From CATQHD01 sp965202675 (lineage in GTDB: Bacteria > Actinomycetota > Acidimicrobiia > Spongiisociales > Spongiisociaceae), in assembly GCA_965202675.1 (NCBI GenBank), contig OZ241842.1, positions 1,674,001 through 1,738,000 of the forward strand: a stretch of DNA of 64,000 bases, read 5' to 3'. Under the pieces are notes generated by a model, which saw only the letters and a program-made list of their open reading frames with translations, was not told the DNA's origin and did not search any database. Below are positions 54,033-62,418 of the stretch, piece by piece (position 1 is the stretch's first letter; each line of letters starts with the position of its first letter). A program made the position numbers and the translations under genes.

Positions 54033-55473
54033 GGCTCTTCGGAAATGAGGGGGGAGGGGCTGGCTGAGAGGGGGAGGGGAATCCACGGGATCTGGGGTGG
54101 GGTCCTCCATAATCGGACGCTGTAAACACTTCCCGAGTGAAGGAGGACCCCTGGTGGAGTGCAAGTATAAGCGCATATGTGAGGTGATGGCCGGATTGGG
54201 GGGAGTGGAGATACTGGAGGCGAGCGAACCCCTGGACGGGGCTCTGCTGGTGGAGGTCCGCACCGTCGGGACGGCCCGTCCGTCGTGCCCCGGGTGCGGG
54301 GGGCGGGTGCGGTCGAAGGGCGAGAGGCTGGTAGAGCCGGCTGGGTCTGCCCATGGCCGGGCGGCCGGTGCGGCTGGGGTGGCGGAAACGCCGGCAGGTG
54401 TGCCCTGACAGCGCCTGCGGTGTGGGTTCGTTTACCGAGCAGGATCCTCGGATTGCTCCGGAGCGGGGGTTGTTGACCTGCCGGGCTGGGCGGTGGGCGG
54501 CGGAGATGGTGGGCCGGGAGGGGCGGACGGTGTCCGCGGTTGCCAGGGAGCTGGGCTGTGATTGGCATACGGTCAACAAAGAAGTCATCCGCTGGGGCCA
54601 GGCGTTGTTGGAGGCCGACGAGGACCGGATCGGGGCGGTGGAAGCCATCGGCGTCGATGAGACCATGTTCTGCCGCACCGCTCCCCGAAGGCGTCCGCGG
54701 AAGCAGTGGTGCACTTCTATTGTTGATGTCGAAGCAGGCCAGCTGTTGGATATAGTCCCAGGCAGAGACGCTTTGGGGCCTGCCCGATGGCTCAACGAAC
54801 GACCGCAGACATGGCGGGAACAGATCCGCTGGGCAGTGCTGGACCTGTCAGGCCCGTACCGGGCCGCCTACAACGCGGCCATCCCCCATGCGACCCAGGT
54901 CGCGGATCCGTTCCATGTGGTCCGGCTGGCCAACAACCGCCTCGACGAGGTCCGCCGCAGAGTCCAGAACCAGACCGTAGGCCACCGCGGCCGCAAAGAC
55001 GACCCCCTCTACCGGATCCGCAAGCTGTTGACCCTAGCCCAGGAACGCCTCAACCCCGCCGGCGGGGAACGCCTCCAAGGCCTCCTGGCGGCCGGGGACC
55101 CCTACGGAGAAGTCCGGCTGGCCTGGCACGCCAAAGAAACCCTCCGCGACGTCTACCAGATCCAAGACCCCGGCCTCGCCGACGAATACACCCGACAGCT
55201 CGCCGCCGACCTCCAGGACCAGTCCTGCCCCCCGGAGGTCAACCAACTCGGCCGCGCCATCGCCCGCTGGTACGACCAGATCGTGGCCCGGCGTCCGCTC
55301 CCGGGTGTCGAACGGACCCACCGAAGCAGTCAACAATCTCATCAAACGCATCAAACGAATCGGGTTCGGGTTCCGCAACTTCACCAACTACCGGATCCGA
55401 GCGCTGCTCTACGCAGGCAAACCCAACTGGGACCTACTCCCCTCGGTGACTCCCCCCTGAAATCCGAAGAGCC
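54033..55473 (+). mobile_element. ISL3-family insertion sequence, 1,441 bp
   Basis: Left end GGCTCTTCGGAAATGAGGGG and right end (reverse complement) GGCTCTTCGGATTTCAGGGG are inverted repeats with a few mismatches. GGCTCTTCGG-type termini and 8-bp duplications are typical of ISL3. The transposase gene occupies most of the element on the plus strand. The perfect target duplication implies a recent insertion that has not rearranged since. Confidence 0.95.
54154..55460 (+). pseudogene. ISL3-family transposase, frameshifted twice
   Basis: Starts at GTG 54154 with AAGGAGG eight bases upstream. Frame 1 encodes the N-terminus with the zinc ribbon CPGCGGRVRSKGERL. Between about 54,337 and 54,352 the frame shifts; the next frame encodes RPVRLGWRKRRQVCPDSACG, the helix-turn-helix and DDE parts AIGVDETMFCR and TQVADPFHVVRLANNRLDE. 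Between about 55,285 and 55,305 it shifts again, to VSNGPTEAVNNLIKRIKRIG with the catalytic Glu, ending NWDLLPSVTPP and TGA 55458-55460. Every catalytic residue is present but spread over three frames, so this copy cannot make full transposase unless frameshifting occurs or the sequence has indel errors. Confidence 0.88.
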
Positions 55474-55481
55474 CGATTAGT
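55474..55481. repeat. Right copy of the 8-bp IS target-site duplication
   Basis: CGATTAGT immediately after the IS right end. Confidence 0.95.
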
Positions 55482-55999
55482 TCGGAAGGGCCTGTGCCTA
55501 TGATGTATTCCTTGACTGTAATATCTGTAAAACAATAATAATGGTAGAGTCCATAGAAATGGGTAGCACCAGTTTGAAAGTCGTATGGCTTCACAGGGTA
55601 CAATCCACATCTAGTAGTATCATTTTGAGCCGTTCCTCTTATTACGATGTGCGGGGCAAGAATCGGAGCATAGCTATCTGGGTAGTTTAGCATTACACCA
55701 AGAAGTAGCTCTGTGAAGTCCCACCGGTAATCACTATGAGGCCAATAATGAGGAGCGGCATTTGCCGAGAGAGCTTTTACAGAAGGAGGTATCCCTGTAG
55801 GACAAGGATCTATTCGTGTCTCCTCGTCAGGGAGGCACGGAGGTATATTCTCCTCGAGATAGGATACAGTAACCCTTTTCGTTTCTAATGAATCTTTGCT
55901 AATCTCTGATATGTCATCTGCTTCCTTACAAGACTGCAAGGCCGTTATGAACAACACTAATAGAAGGGCAACTATTGTTGAGTGCCCTTTCTCTAACAT
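55474..55999 (-). pseudogene. 5' fragment of the interrupted lipoprotein gene
   Basis: ATG at 55999 with a full AAGGAGGT ribosome site six bases upstream. Residues 1-24 are a lipoprotein signal with a loose lipobox (LFITALQSC, Cys24). The mature part, rich in aromatic residues, reads TRIDPCPTGIPPSVKALSAN, APHYWPHSDYRWDFTELLLG and TDITVKEYIIGTGPSEL. It then enters the IS and stops at 55409 after about 22 foreign residues (GFQGGVTEGSRSQLGLPA). The intact protein would be 358 residues and membrane-anchored outside the cytoplasm. The GC content is clearly lower than that of neighbouring genes, suggesting horizontal acquisition. I recognise no family. Confidence 0.88.
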
Positions 56000-56148
56000 T
56001 TCATACCTCCTTCTATACCAGTCTCATGCTAGTAGGAGTCCTCGTGCAGCGCAGTTGTAGGGATGGTAAAGCCGTGGGCGGTTCGTTGCAGGACAGGCCT
56101 CCGCCCGGCTCGCAGGAGCCCCTGAACCGTGTCGGGTCACCCTTACCT

Positions 56149-57210
56149 TCAGGGGGCGGCGAGCACCCGGGCGGGGTTGACGCGCAACATCTGGTCGATC
56201 TCGCTGTCGGACACTCCCCGGCGGCGGAGCCGGGGAACGATACGGCGGAGGAAATGGCTGTATCCGTGGCCGCCGTATTTGTTCAGCTCGTGCTTGAAGC
56301 AGATGTCCTGGGAGGGGAGAATGTGATCGATCAACCCGGCCTCCAGCAAAAGCACCACCGTCTCCACCCTTGTAGCGTCGCTGGGATGCCGGCGGCGGCG
56401 GGATTGATAGTAGAGCTCCCGCCCGAAGGTGTCGAGGCCGAAGTTGGCCCCCATCCCGGCCGCCCGCCGGAACTTGTCCGGGTCGGTGCGGAACCGGTCG
56501 TCGAGGTGGCTCTGGATCACCCGGGTCAGGTCGGCCCCGGCGGCGGCCAGCACTTCCAGCACCTCGAACGGGGACTCGGCGCCGGCGGCCGAGTGGGCGA
56601 TTACGGCGCATCCGGTTGCCTGCTGGGCCAGCGCCGCCGCCCGGAGCACCCTGCGCTCCGAGGGGCGCATCGGGCAGGCCGTTACCCCGATCTCGCCTAT
56701 CACCCCGGCTTTGACGGCGGCGCCGTCTATACCCTCGGTGATGTCGCGGATCATCTCGGCGGCCAGCTCCTCCACCGGCCTGCCCTCGGTACCCGGCGGG
56801 TGGGCGGCCTCGATGTAGTAACCGCATCCCGCCACCACGTTCACGCCCGTCCGGTCGGACAGCCATTCCAGGGCGCGGGGGTCGCGGCCCAGTCCGGGAG
56901 GCGTCGCATCCACGACGGTCGCCCCGCCCCCATCCCGGAACAGCAGCAATTCATCGGCCGTCACCGGCGGATCGTCGATCACCAGGTTGTCGCGCGCGGC
57001 GAACGGGTTGGCGCGAATGCGGCCCGATCTCTCGGCGGCCACGGGAAGGAAAGCCGCCCCGGGATCGTCGGACGGCCGCCAGTTGCAGCGGAGGTCGACC
57101 ATCAAATGCTCGTGGGTAAGGGTTATGCCGAGCCGGGAGGCGGGTATGGGCCCCTTTACGGTCTGAACGGTTGGTTCCGGCTTCGCCGCGGCTTCGGCGT
57201 TCCCGCTCAT
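56149..57210 (-). CDS. Phosphotriesterase-family metal-dependent hydrolase (likely lactonase)
   Basis: 353 residues from ATG 57210; the open frame upstream to 57450 is Arg/Gly-rich and lacks support. Binuclear metal ligands occur in order: THEHLMVD (His-x-His), AGVIGEIG (bridging Glu in place of the carbamylated Lys), VIAHSAAG (His), QSHLDDR (His) and SQDICFK (Asp). The Glu bridge is a trait of some phosphotriesterase-like lactonases and parathion-hydrolase relatives. It probably opens lactones or related esters in catabolism. It neighbours an SDR and a dehydrogenase, which fits a degradative cluster. Confidence 0.9.
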   Translation of the reverse strand: MSGNAEAAAKPEPTVQTVKGPIPASRLGITLTHEHLMVDLRCNWRPSDDPGAAFLPVAAERSGRIRANPFAARDNLVIDDPPVTADELLLFRDGGGATVVDATPPGLGRDPRALEWLSDRTGVNVVAGCGYYIEAAHPPGTEGRPVEELAAEMIRDITEGIDGAAVKAGVIGEIGVTACPMRPSERRVLRAAALAQQATGCAVIAHSAAGAESPFEVLEVLAAAGADLTRVIQSHLDDRFRTDPDKFRRAAGMGANFGLDTFGRELYYQSRRRRHPSDATRVETVVLLLEAGLIDHILPSQDICFKHELNKYGGHGYSHFLRRIVPRLRRRGVSDSEIDQMLRVNPARVLAAP

Positions 57211-57452
57211 CCGCCCGCCCCCGCCGCCGGGAACGATCCGAGGGCGGCGAGACCCTCCACGGCCCCGCCTGCCGCCGCCTCGGCGCGGGCGTTCGAGATG
57301 TACATGTATAGGTTGCCCAGGCCGAACATACGCACCCCGGCCTCCATGTCGACCGGCTGCCAATGTACACATCCTCCGGCGGCCCGCCGGGCGAAGGCCG
57401 CGGGAAGCGGACGGGTAGCATGGCCGCCGGCGACCATATGAGGAGGACAAGG

Positions 57453-58181
57453 ATGGCCGTAGCGCTGGTCACCGGCGCCGGATCCGGAATCGGAAAGGCA
57501 ACCGCCCGCCGCTTCGGGGCGCGGGGCGACCGGGTGGTGTGTGTGGACCTGGACGGCGACCGGGCCGGCCGGACAGCCGCCGGCATCGAGGACGCCCTGC
57601 CCGTTGCGGCGGACGTATCCGACGAGGCCCAATGCGACGCCATGGTGGCCGCCGCCCTGGACCGCTTCGGCCGCCTCGATGCGGCGGTCGCCAGCGCCGG
57701 GATCGAGGAAGCGGGCGGCACGCTCGACTTCAACGCAGACATTTTCCGCCGGATCGTGGACGTCAACCTCACCGGCAGCTTTCTCACCGCCCAGCGGGCC
57801 GCCCGGGCCATGAAGGACCAGAACAGCGGCGGGGCGATTGTCCTGCTCGGGTCGATCAACTCCCGGGCCGCCCTGCCGGGGGCGGCCGCCTACATCGCCT
57901 CCAAGGGCGGGGTGCTCATGCTGGGCCGCGCCCTGGCGCTGGACCTGGCCCCGCATGGAATCAGGGTCAACGTGATCGGGCCGGGGGTGGTGAACACCCC
58001 CATGTCAGCCGCCAGCCTGGCCGATCCCGTCCAGCGGGAGATCTACATGAAACGCATTCCGCTCGGACGCCCCGCCGAACCCGGCGAGATCGCCGAGGCG
58101 GCCGCCTTCCTCACCTCCGACGCCTCCAGCTATATGACCGGCGCCTTCATCCCGGTGGACGGCGGCTGGCTGGCCTGGTAG
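57453..58181 (+). CDS. Short-chain dehydrogenase/reductase
   Basis: 242 residues from ATG 57453 with AGGAGG upstream; an extension to 57363 is not supported. Classical SDR motifs are VTGAGSGIGKATARRFG (cofactor), CVDLDGDRAGR (Asp after strand 2, so NAD preferred), ASAG in place of NNAG, LLGSINSRAALPGAAAY with the Ser, YIASK (Tyr and Lys), and GPGVVNTPM. The substrate is an alcohol or ketone of unknown identity. It diverges from the phosphotriesterase gene and converges with the zinc-type dehydrogenase. Confidence 0.93.
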   Translation: MAVALVTGAGSGIGKATARRFGARGDRVVCVDLDGDRAGRTAAGIEDALPVAADVSDEAQCDAMVAAALDRFGRLDAAVASAGIEEAGGTLDFNADIFRRIVDVNLTGSFLTAQRAARAMKDQNSGGAIVLLGSINSRAALPGAAAYIASKGGVLMLGRALALDLAPHGIRVNVIGPGVVNTPMSAASLADPVQREIYMKRIPLGRPAEPGEIAEAAAFLTSDASSYMTGAFIPVDGGWLAW

Positions 58182-58218
58182 ACGCATCAACCGGTAGACG
58201 CATCAAGCCGGGCGGCGG

Positions 58219-59268
58219 TCATCCGATCGACACGTCGACTACATACCGCTTGCCGCCGGTGCCCCCCTCGGCAACGGCGGCCAAGGCGGCGGGAACCTCT
58301 TCCAGGGGGATGGCCGGCCCGAGCAGCGGGGACAGGTCTATGTTGCCGGTGCGGTACAAGGCGTTGCCGATCATGAAATCCCGGCGGGTGAAGCCGAAGG
58401 TGGTGACCAGGGACAGCTCCCGCCGCAGGAACTCGCCCAGGTAATGGTCGAAGGAGATAGCGGCGGCGCCGTCGCAGATGCCCATCAGCAGCACGGTTCC
58501 GCCGGGCCGCGCCGCCCGGATGGCCGCGTCCACGCTCGCCGTCTGACCGGCCGCCTCGAACACCACGTCGGCGCCGTGCGGCGACCCCAGCGCCTCCCTC
58601 AGCCGGGAAGCCGCCTCGTCCGCCGTCAGGCCCGACACGTTTACCGCCCCATCGATCCAGGGTCCGGCCGCTTCCAGATGGCCGTCCGCCACGTCGGCGG
58701 CCACCACCGCCGATGCGCCCACCGCCCTCGCAACCTGGCACAGCATCATGCCGATGCTGCCCACCCCGGTTACGATCACCCGGTCGCCGCCCCCCGCCCC
58801 CGACCGCAGGGCGGCGTGGACCGAGGCCGGGAGGACCGACCCCATCATCACCGCCTGCTCGGCAGGGGTGCCGGCCGGGACGGCGAACATGTTCGACTCG
58901 GGAACGATCACGTAGTCGGCGAAACCGCCGTCCAGGTCGATGCCCAGGTGCCGCATCCAGGGGCAGATGCTCTCCTCGCCGCGGATGCACCACTCGCACA
59001 CCCCGCAGCCCACCACCGCATCCAGCACCACCAGCGACCCCTCCGGCGGGGCGGCCGCCGAACCGACCGACGCCACCTCTCCCACCACCTCGTGGCCGAG
59101 GATGCGGGGAAAGCCGTCCGTGTCGAGCATCCCGGCGGCCATCTGGGCGTGGAACAGGCCGGCGGAGGATGCGATCACCCGCACCAGCGCCCATCCGGGG
59201 GGCGGTTCGGGAACGGGAACTTCGCCCAGCTCGTGCCTTCCCCCCTCGTGCAGCAACAGCGCCCGCAT
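58219..59268 (-). CDS. Medium-chain (zinc-type) alcohol dehydrogenase family protein, catalytic Cys apparently replaced
   Basis: 349 residues. The GHEVVGEV motif (catalytic His-Glu) is present, and the structural zinc lobe CGVCEWCIRGEESIC has all four Cys. The nucleotide site is DRVIVTGVGSIGMMLCQVAR. The place where the family normally has a zinc-binding Cys (GxCHxD) reads AGLFHAQ, so the first catalytic ligand is Phe. It may be a zinc-independent dehydrogenase or use another ligand. It converges with the SDR gene and lies upstream in the cluster of catabolic genes. The NAD(P) substrate is unknown. Confidence 0.87.
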   Translation of the reverse strand: MRALLLHEGGRHELGEVPVPEPPPGWALVRVIASSAGLFHAQMAAGMLDTDGFPRILGHEVVGEVASVGSAAAPPEGSLVVLDAVVGCGVCEWCIRGEESICPWMRHLGIDLDGGFADYVIVPESNMFAVPAGTPAEQAVMMGSVLPASVHAALRSGAGGGDRVIVTGVGSIGMMLCQVARAVGASAVVAADVADGHLEAAGPWIDGAVNVSGLTADEAASRLREALGSPHGADVVFEAAGQTASVDAAIRAARPGGTVLLMGICDGAAAISFDHYLGEFLRRELSLVTTFGFTRRDFMIGNALYRTGNIDLSPLLGPAIPLEEVPAALAAVAEGGTGGKRYVVDVSIG

Positions 59269-59371
59269 GGCCCCTCCCTAGCTGTGCGCCCGGCGGCCGG
59301 CGGCAACCCGGACGCCGGCGCACACGCGCGGCAACAGTTCGCTCACCGGTTCGCGGCCCTCGACTCGGTCC

Positions 59372-60043
59372 TCAGTCGAGCACGTCGGCGGTGTCCAGCT
59401 CCCAGGCCAGCTCGGTGAACTGGTCGCCGGCAGGCACCCAGCGCTTGCGGGAATACCGGATGTTGGGGTTGTAGGCGTGGGCGATGTGCTCATCGAGGTC
59501 GCAGTAGTTGGACGAGTACTCCACGTCGGGGGCGTTGTCCCGCAGGTAGTCCCCGATCGGGCAGTTGAGCCGCAGGACGTACTTGACCATGTTGCCCTCG
59601 CCGTCGAAGTAGCGCTCCGTGTCCAGCTTGGGCGACCACTGGAAGTAACCCCAGAACTCCTTGAAGAAGTTGTTCAGGTTGAGCCGGTCTCCCTTCTCCC
59701 GGCTCTTGGACGCCATGGCGGCGCCCATCTGTCGGCCCTGCCTCTCCCGGGCCCGGGCCACCGCCGCCCGGCCGGCCTCCTCGCCCAGCTCCTCCTCGAA
59801 GGCGTCGGCCAGCACCGAAAAAATCTTGGTCTTGGCGTGGAACTCCGCCTCGTTGGCGTCCCAACCGATCTGGATGGGGTCGTCCGCCGACACCTCGCGG
59901 TAGCGCTTCATGTAGCGGTCCTGGCCCTCGGGATCCAGCTTGGTCTTGGTCCTGGAATACCGGTCGCCGGGCGCGTCGCCTATCGAGTCGGCCAGCTCCT
60001 TCAATTCCGGGTGGGCAATCTCCACCCGGGCGTACTCGCTCAT
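59372..60043 (-). CDS. L-2-amino-thiazoline-4-carboxylate hydrolase-like (ATC_hyd) protein
   Basis: 223 residues from ATG 60043 with GGAGGTGA six bases upstream; a GTG at 60052 overlaps that site. The C-terminal half reads VLRLNCPIGDYLRDNAPDVE, SNYCDLDEHIAHAYNP and FTELAWELD. This matches the conserved Cys-Pro, Tyr-Cys-x-x-Asp and C-terminal pattern of the ATC_hyd family, originally described for the enzyme that opens a thiazoline ring to make cysteine. Many family members have no known substrate. It is followed on the same strand by the VOC-family gene's upstream region and belongs to the same catabolic cluster. Confidence 0.65.
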   Translation of the reverse strand: MSEYARVEIAHPELKELADSIGDAPGDRYSRTKTKLDPEGQDRYMKRYREVSADDPIQIGWDANEAEFHAKTKIFSVLADAFEEELGEEAGRAAVARARERQGRQMGAAMASKSREKGDRLNLNNFFKEFWGYFQWSPKLDTERYFDGEGNMVKYVLRLNCPIGDYLRDNAPDVEYSSNYCDLDEHIAHAYNPNIRYSRKRWVPAGDQFTELAWELDTADVLD

Positions 60044-60190
60044 CCCTATCACCTCCGTGTTCGTATGGAATCCCGTGCCGGCCCGTTCGCCAAGGCGCGG
60101 CAGTTGTAGGTTACAAGGTTCGGCGCCGGCCTCGAACGGTCGGTTGGCTGCGCCCCGGTCCCGAACGCGAACCGCCCGGCCGGCGGGCGT

Positions 60191-60664
60191 TCACTCCCAC
60201 TTGTTTCCGGTCTGGAACAGCTCGAGCACCAGCCCGCCCACCTCCCTGGTGTCGAAGTAGGCGAACTTGCCGCCGTCGTCCAGCAACCCCGACGAGATCA
60301 CCCGGTAACCGAGGGCGGTGAGGTCGGCGACGTCGCGGTCCAGGTCGTCGGTGTGGGCGCATAGATGCACCACGCCTTCCCCGTGCTTCTCGAGGAACTC
60401 GGCCTGGATGCCGCGGCCCTCCACCGGCTGGAGCAGCTCGAACTCGATCGGACCCATCTGGGTGATCAGGCCTTTCACCTTCACATCCGGGGCGTCCTGA
60501 CCGTAGATCTTCCGCTCCAGGGTGTGGGCGGAAGGGCCTTCCACGAACGGGCCGACGCCGAGCCTCTCGTAGAACTCGACCGCCCGGTCGATGTCGCGCA
60601 CCACCACTCCCACCTGGTAGGTCCTCGACCACAGATCCTCGCGGAGCGCGGGCTTGTCTGTCAC
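60191..60664 (-). CDS. VOC-superfamily (glyoxalase/epimerase-like) protein
   Basis: 157 residues, a two-module VOC protein: YQVGVVVRDIDRAVEFYERL begins module one and GEGVVHLCAHTDDLDRDVAD begins module two, ending VGGLVLELFQ. It resembles methylmalonyl-CoA epimerases in length and order. The usual first metal-ligand His is Gln here, while the second-module His and the final Glu remain. It sits in the catabolic cluster; the reaction is not determined. Confidence 0.85.
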   Translation of the reverse strand: MTDKPALREDLWSRTYQVGVVVRDIDRAVEFYERLGVGPFVEGPSAHTLERKIYGQDAPDVKVKGLITQMGPIEFELLQPVEGRGIQAEFLEKHGEGVVHLCAHTDDLDRDVADLTALGYRVISSGLLDDGGKFAYFDTREVGGLVLELFQTGNKWE

Positions 60665-60798
60665 TGTTCTCCTCCTTGCGGCCTGGCGCGGCCCTCGTTC
60701 CGTCGGCTGCGGACGCCGGACAACCCGGGCGGAACCCCGCCGGGGCGCCGGCGCCCTCTCTGGTAGGGTATCCGCTTGCCGAGCAAGGACAAGACAAC

Positions 60799-61251
60799 AT
60801 GACCATCGACCTCGACGACCGGGCCGCCATCGCGGAGCTCATCTACTCCTACGCCTGGCATTTCGACCGCAACGAACCCGAAGAGCTGGCCGCTTTGTTC
60901 ACCGAGGACGCGACCATCGACTACGGGCCCGGCATGGCGGTGATCACCGGGCGGGAGGCAATCGTTCCGGCCATCCGGCCCGGCCTCCAGGAGCTGTTCT
61001 CGGCCACCTCCCACCACATTTCCAACCTGCGGGTCCGGGCGGAGGGGGACAACGAAGCAGCCGGCGACGCCTACGTGTACGCCTGGCACGCCTACCACTC
61101 CGGCGCCCCCGACGGGCACCTGTGGGGCCAGTATTCATACCGGTTCCGCCGCACGGAGGAAGGCTGGCGGATCGCCCGGCTGCGCCTGCAGGTGATGGGG
61201 TTGGCGGACTTTCACCGAGAGGCAATGCACAAGGTGGATCGACGCCCCTGA
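60799..61251 (+). CDS. NTF2-like / SnoaL-like protein
   Basis: 150 residues from ATG 60799. It starts DDRAAIAELIYSYAWHFDRN and continues ELAALFTEDATIDYG, HHISNLRVRAEG and YSYRFRRTEEGWRIARLRL, the usual order of helices and the curved sheet of the SnoaL-like NTF2 fold. Members include dehydratases, isomerases and many of unknown role. The tail DFHREAMHKVDRRP is followed by the Rossmann-protein gene about 50 bp downstream on the same strand. Confidence 0.87.
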   Translation: MTIDLDDRAAIAELIYSYAWHFDRNEPEELAALFTEDATIDYGPGMAVITGREAIVPAIRPGLQELFSATSHHISNLRVRAEGDNEAAGDAYVYAWHAYHSGAPDGHLWGQYSYRFRRTEEGWRIARLRLQVMGLADFHREAMHKVDRRP

Positions 61252-61299
61252 TGGGCGGCGCCGGGGCGGGGGCGGACGCCCGATGAACGGACCGCCCGC

Positions 61300-62418
61300 A
61301 TGAGCACCGTGATGCTGACGGGCATGGGGGGCGTCGGAACCTGGGCGCTGGAGTTCCTGGCCCGCAGCCCGGGGGTAGACCGGATAGTCACCGTCAAGCG
61401 CAGCCCGTGGACAGGGGTCTCGGCGGCCAACCTGGCCATGCTCGGCTCGACCTTCCAGGGCCATACCAAGCAGTTCGAGCACCATCAGCTGGACCTGGCC
61501 GACGGGGACGCCGCCGCCCGCCTGCTGGCCGAGGTGCGTCCGGACGTGATCCTGCATTCGGCCGCGGTGCAGTCGCCCCGGATGTTCATGAACGCGCCCA
61601 TCGACGAGGGCCTGCGGGCGGAAGTGCGGGCCGCCACCTTCAGCCTGTGGTTGCCCTGGCACCTGTGGCCGGCCTCCCTGCTGGTGCGGGCGGCGGTGCG
61701 GGCCGGCGTAGAGCCCCGGATCGTGAACGCCGCCTTCCCGGATGTGGTCAACGAGGCCCTCTGGAAGCATTTCGGCTTCGGCCCGGCCGCCGGGATCGGC
61801 AACGTAGAGCTGTGCGCCGCCGCGGTCCTCCGCTACGCCATGGCCGCCTCGGGCCGGCCCGCCGAGGCCGTCCGGGTGTGGCTGGTCGGCTCCCACGCCC
61901 TGATGACCTTCGGGGCGGCCGCCGTTCCCCACTGCTTCCGGCTCGAGGTGGGGGGTGTGGACGTTACTTCCGACCACGACCTGGACTGCATACTCTCGTC
62001 GTGGCCCGAGCCGATCGTGTGGAGCAGGGTCGATTCCTTTTCGGTGTTCGCGGCGTCGGCGGTCAAGAACACGGTCGCGTTGCTCGGAGAGGCGCCCCTC
62101 CGCACCCATGTCACCGGGCCGATGGGGATGCCTGGCGGATACCCCGCCGTCGTTTCCAGGGAGGGCGTCGAGCTCGACCTGCCGCCGCGCCTGACCGTCC
62201 GGGGCGCCGTAATCATGAACGAGGCGGCGGCGCGCTTCGACGGGATCGAACGCATAGAAGCCGACGGGGCGGTGGTATACACTCCCGAAATCCGGGCGGC
62301 CATGGAGAACATCGGTTACCGGTGCGAAGCGGTGACGTTCGAAGATCTGCCCCGCCGATGTCTGGAGCTCCGGCGCCTGTACGAGGACCTCGTCGCCAGA
62401 GGGAGGAAAGATGCCTGA
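61300..62418 (+). CDS. NAD(P)-binding Rossmann-fold protein, saccharopine-dehydrogenase-like, function unknown
   Basis: 372 residues. The N-terminal dinucleotide site is MLTGMGGVGTWALEFLARSP, followed by a basic VTVKRSPW. A DVILHSAAVQSPRMF segment then resembles the end of the nucleotide fold. The rest, with PRIVNAAFPDVVNEALWKHF and THVTGPMGMPGGYPAVVS, resembles the catalytic half of saccharopine-dehydrogenase-like proteins only loosely. Its stop lies 8 bp inside the DapA-family gene, and that gene overlaps the next, so all three are probably translated together. Confidence 0.7.
   Translation: MSTVMLTGMGGVGTWALEFLARSPGVDRIVTVKRSPWTGVSAANLAMLGSTFQGHTKQFEHHQLDLADGDAAARLLAEVRPDVILHSAAVQSPRMFMNAPIDEGLRAEVRAATFSLWLPWHLWPASLLVRAAVRAGVEPRIVNAAFPDVVNEALWKHFGFGPAAGIGNVELCAAAVLRYAMAASGRPAEAVRVWLVGSHALMTFGAAAVPHCFRLEVGGVDVTSDHDLDCILSSWPEPIVWSRVDSFSVFAASAVKNTVALLGEAPLRTHVTGPMGMPGGYPAVVSREGVELDLPPRLTVRGAVIMNEAAARFDGIERIEADGAVVYTPEIRAAMENIGYRCEAVTFEDLPRRCLELRRLYEDLVARGRKDA

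Noticed and set aside
57211..57450. 80-residue N-terminal extension of the phosphotriesterase
   Set aside because: It is Arg/Gly-rich without motifs, and ATG 57210 places the first metal motif at the usual distance from the start.
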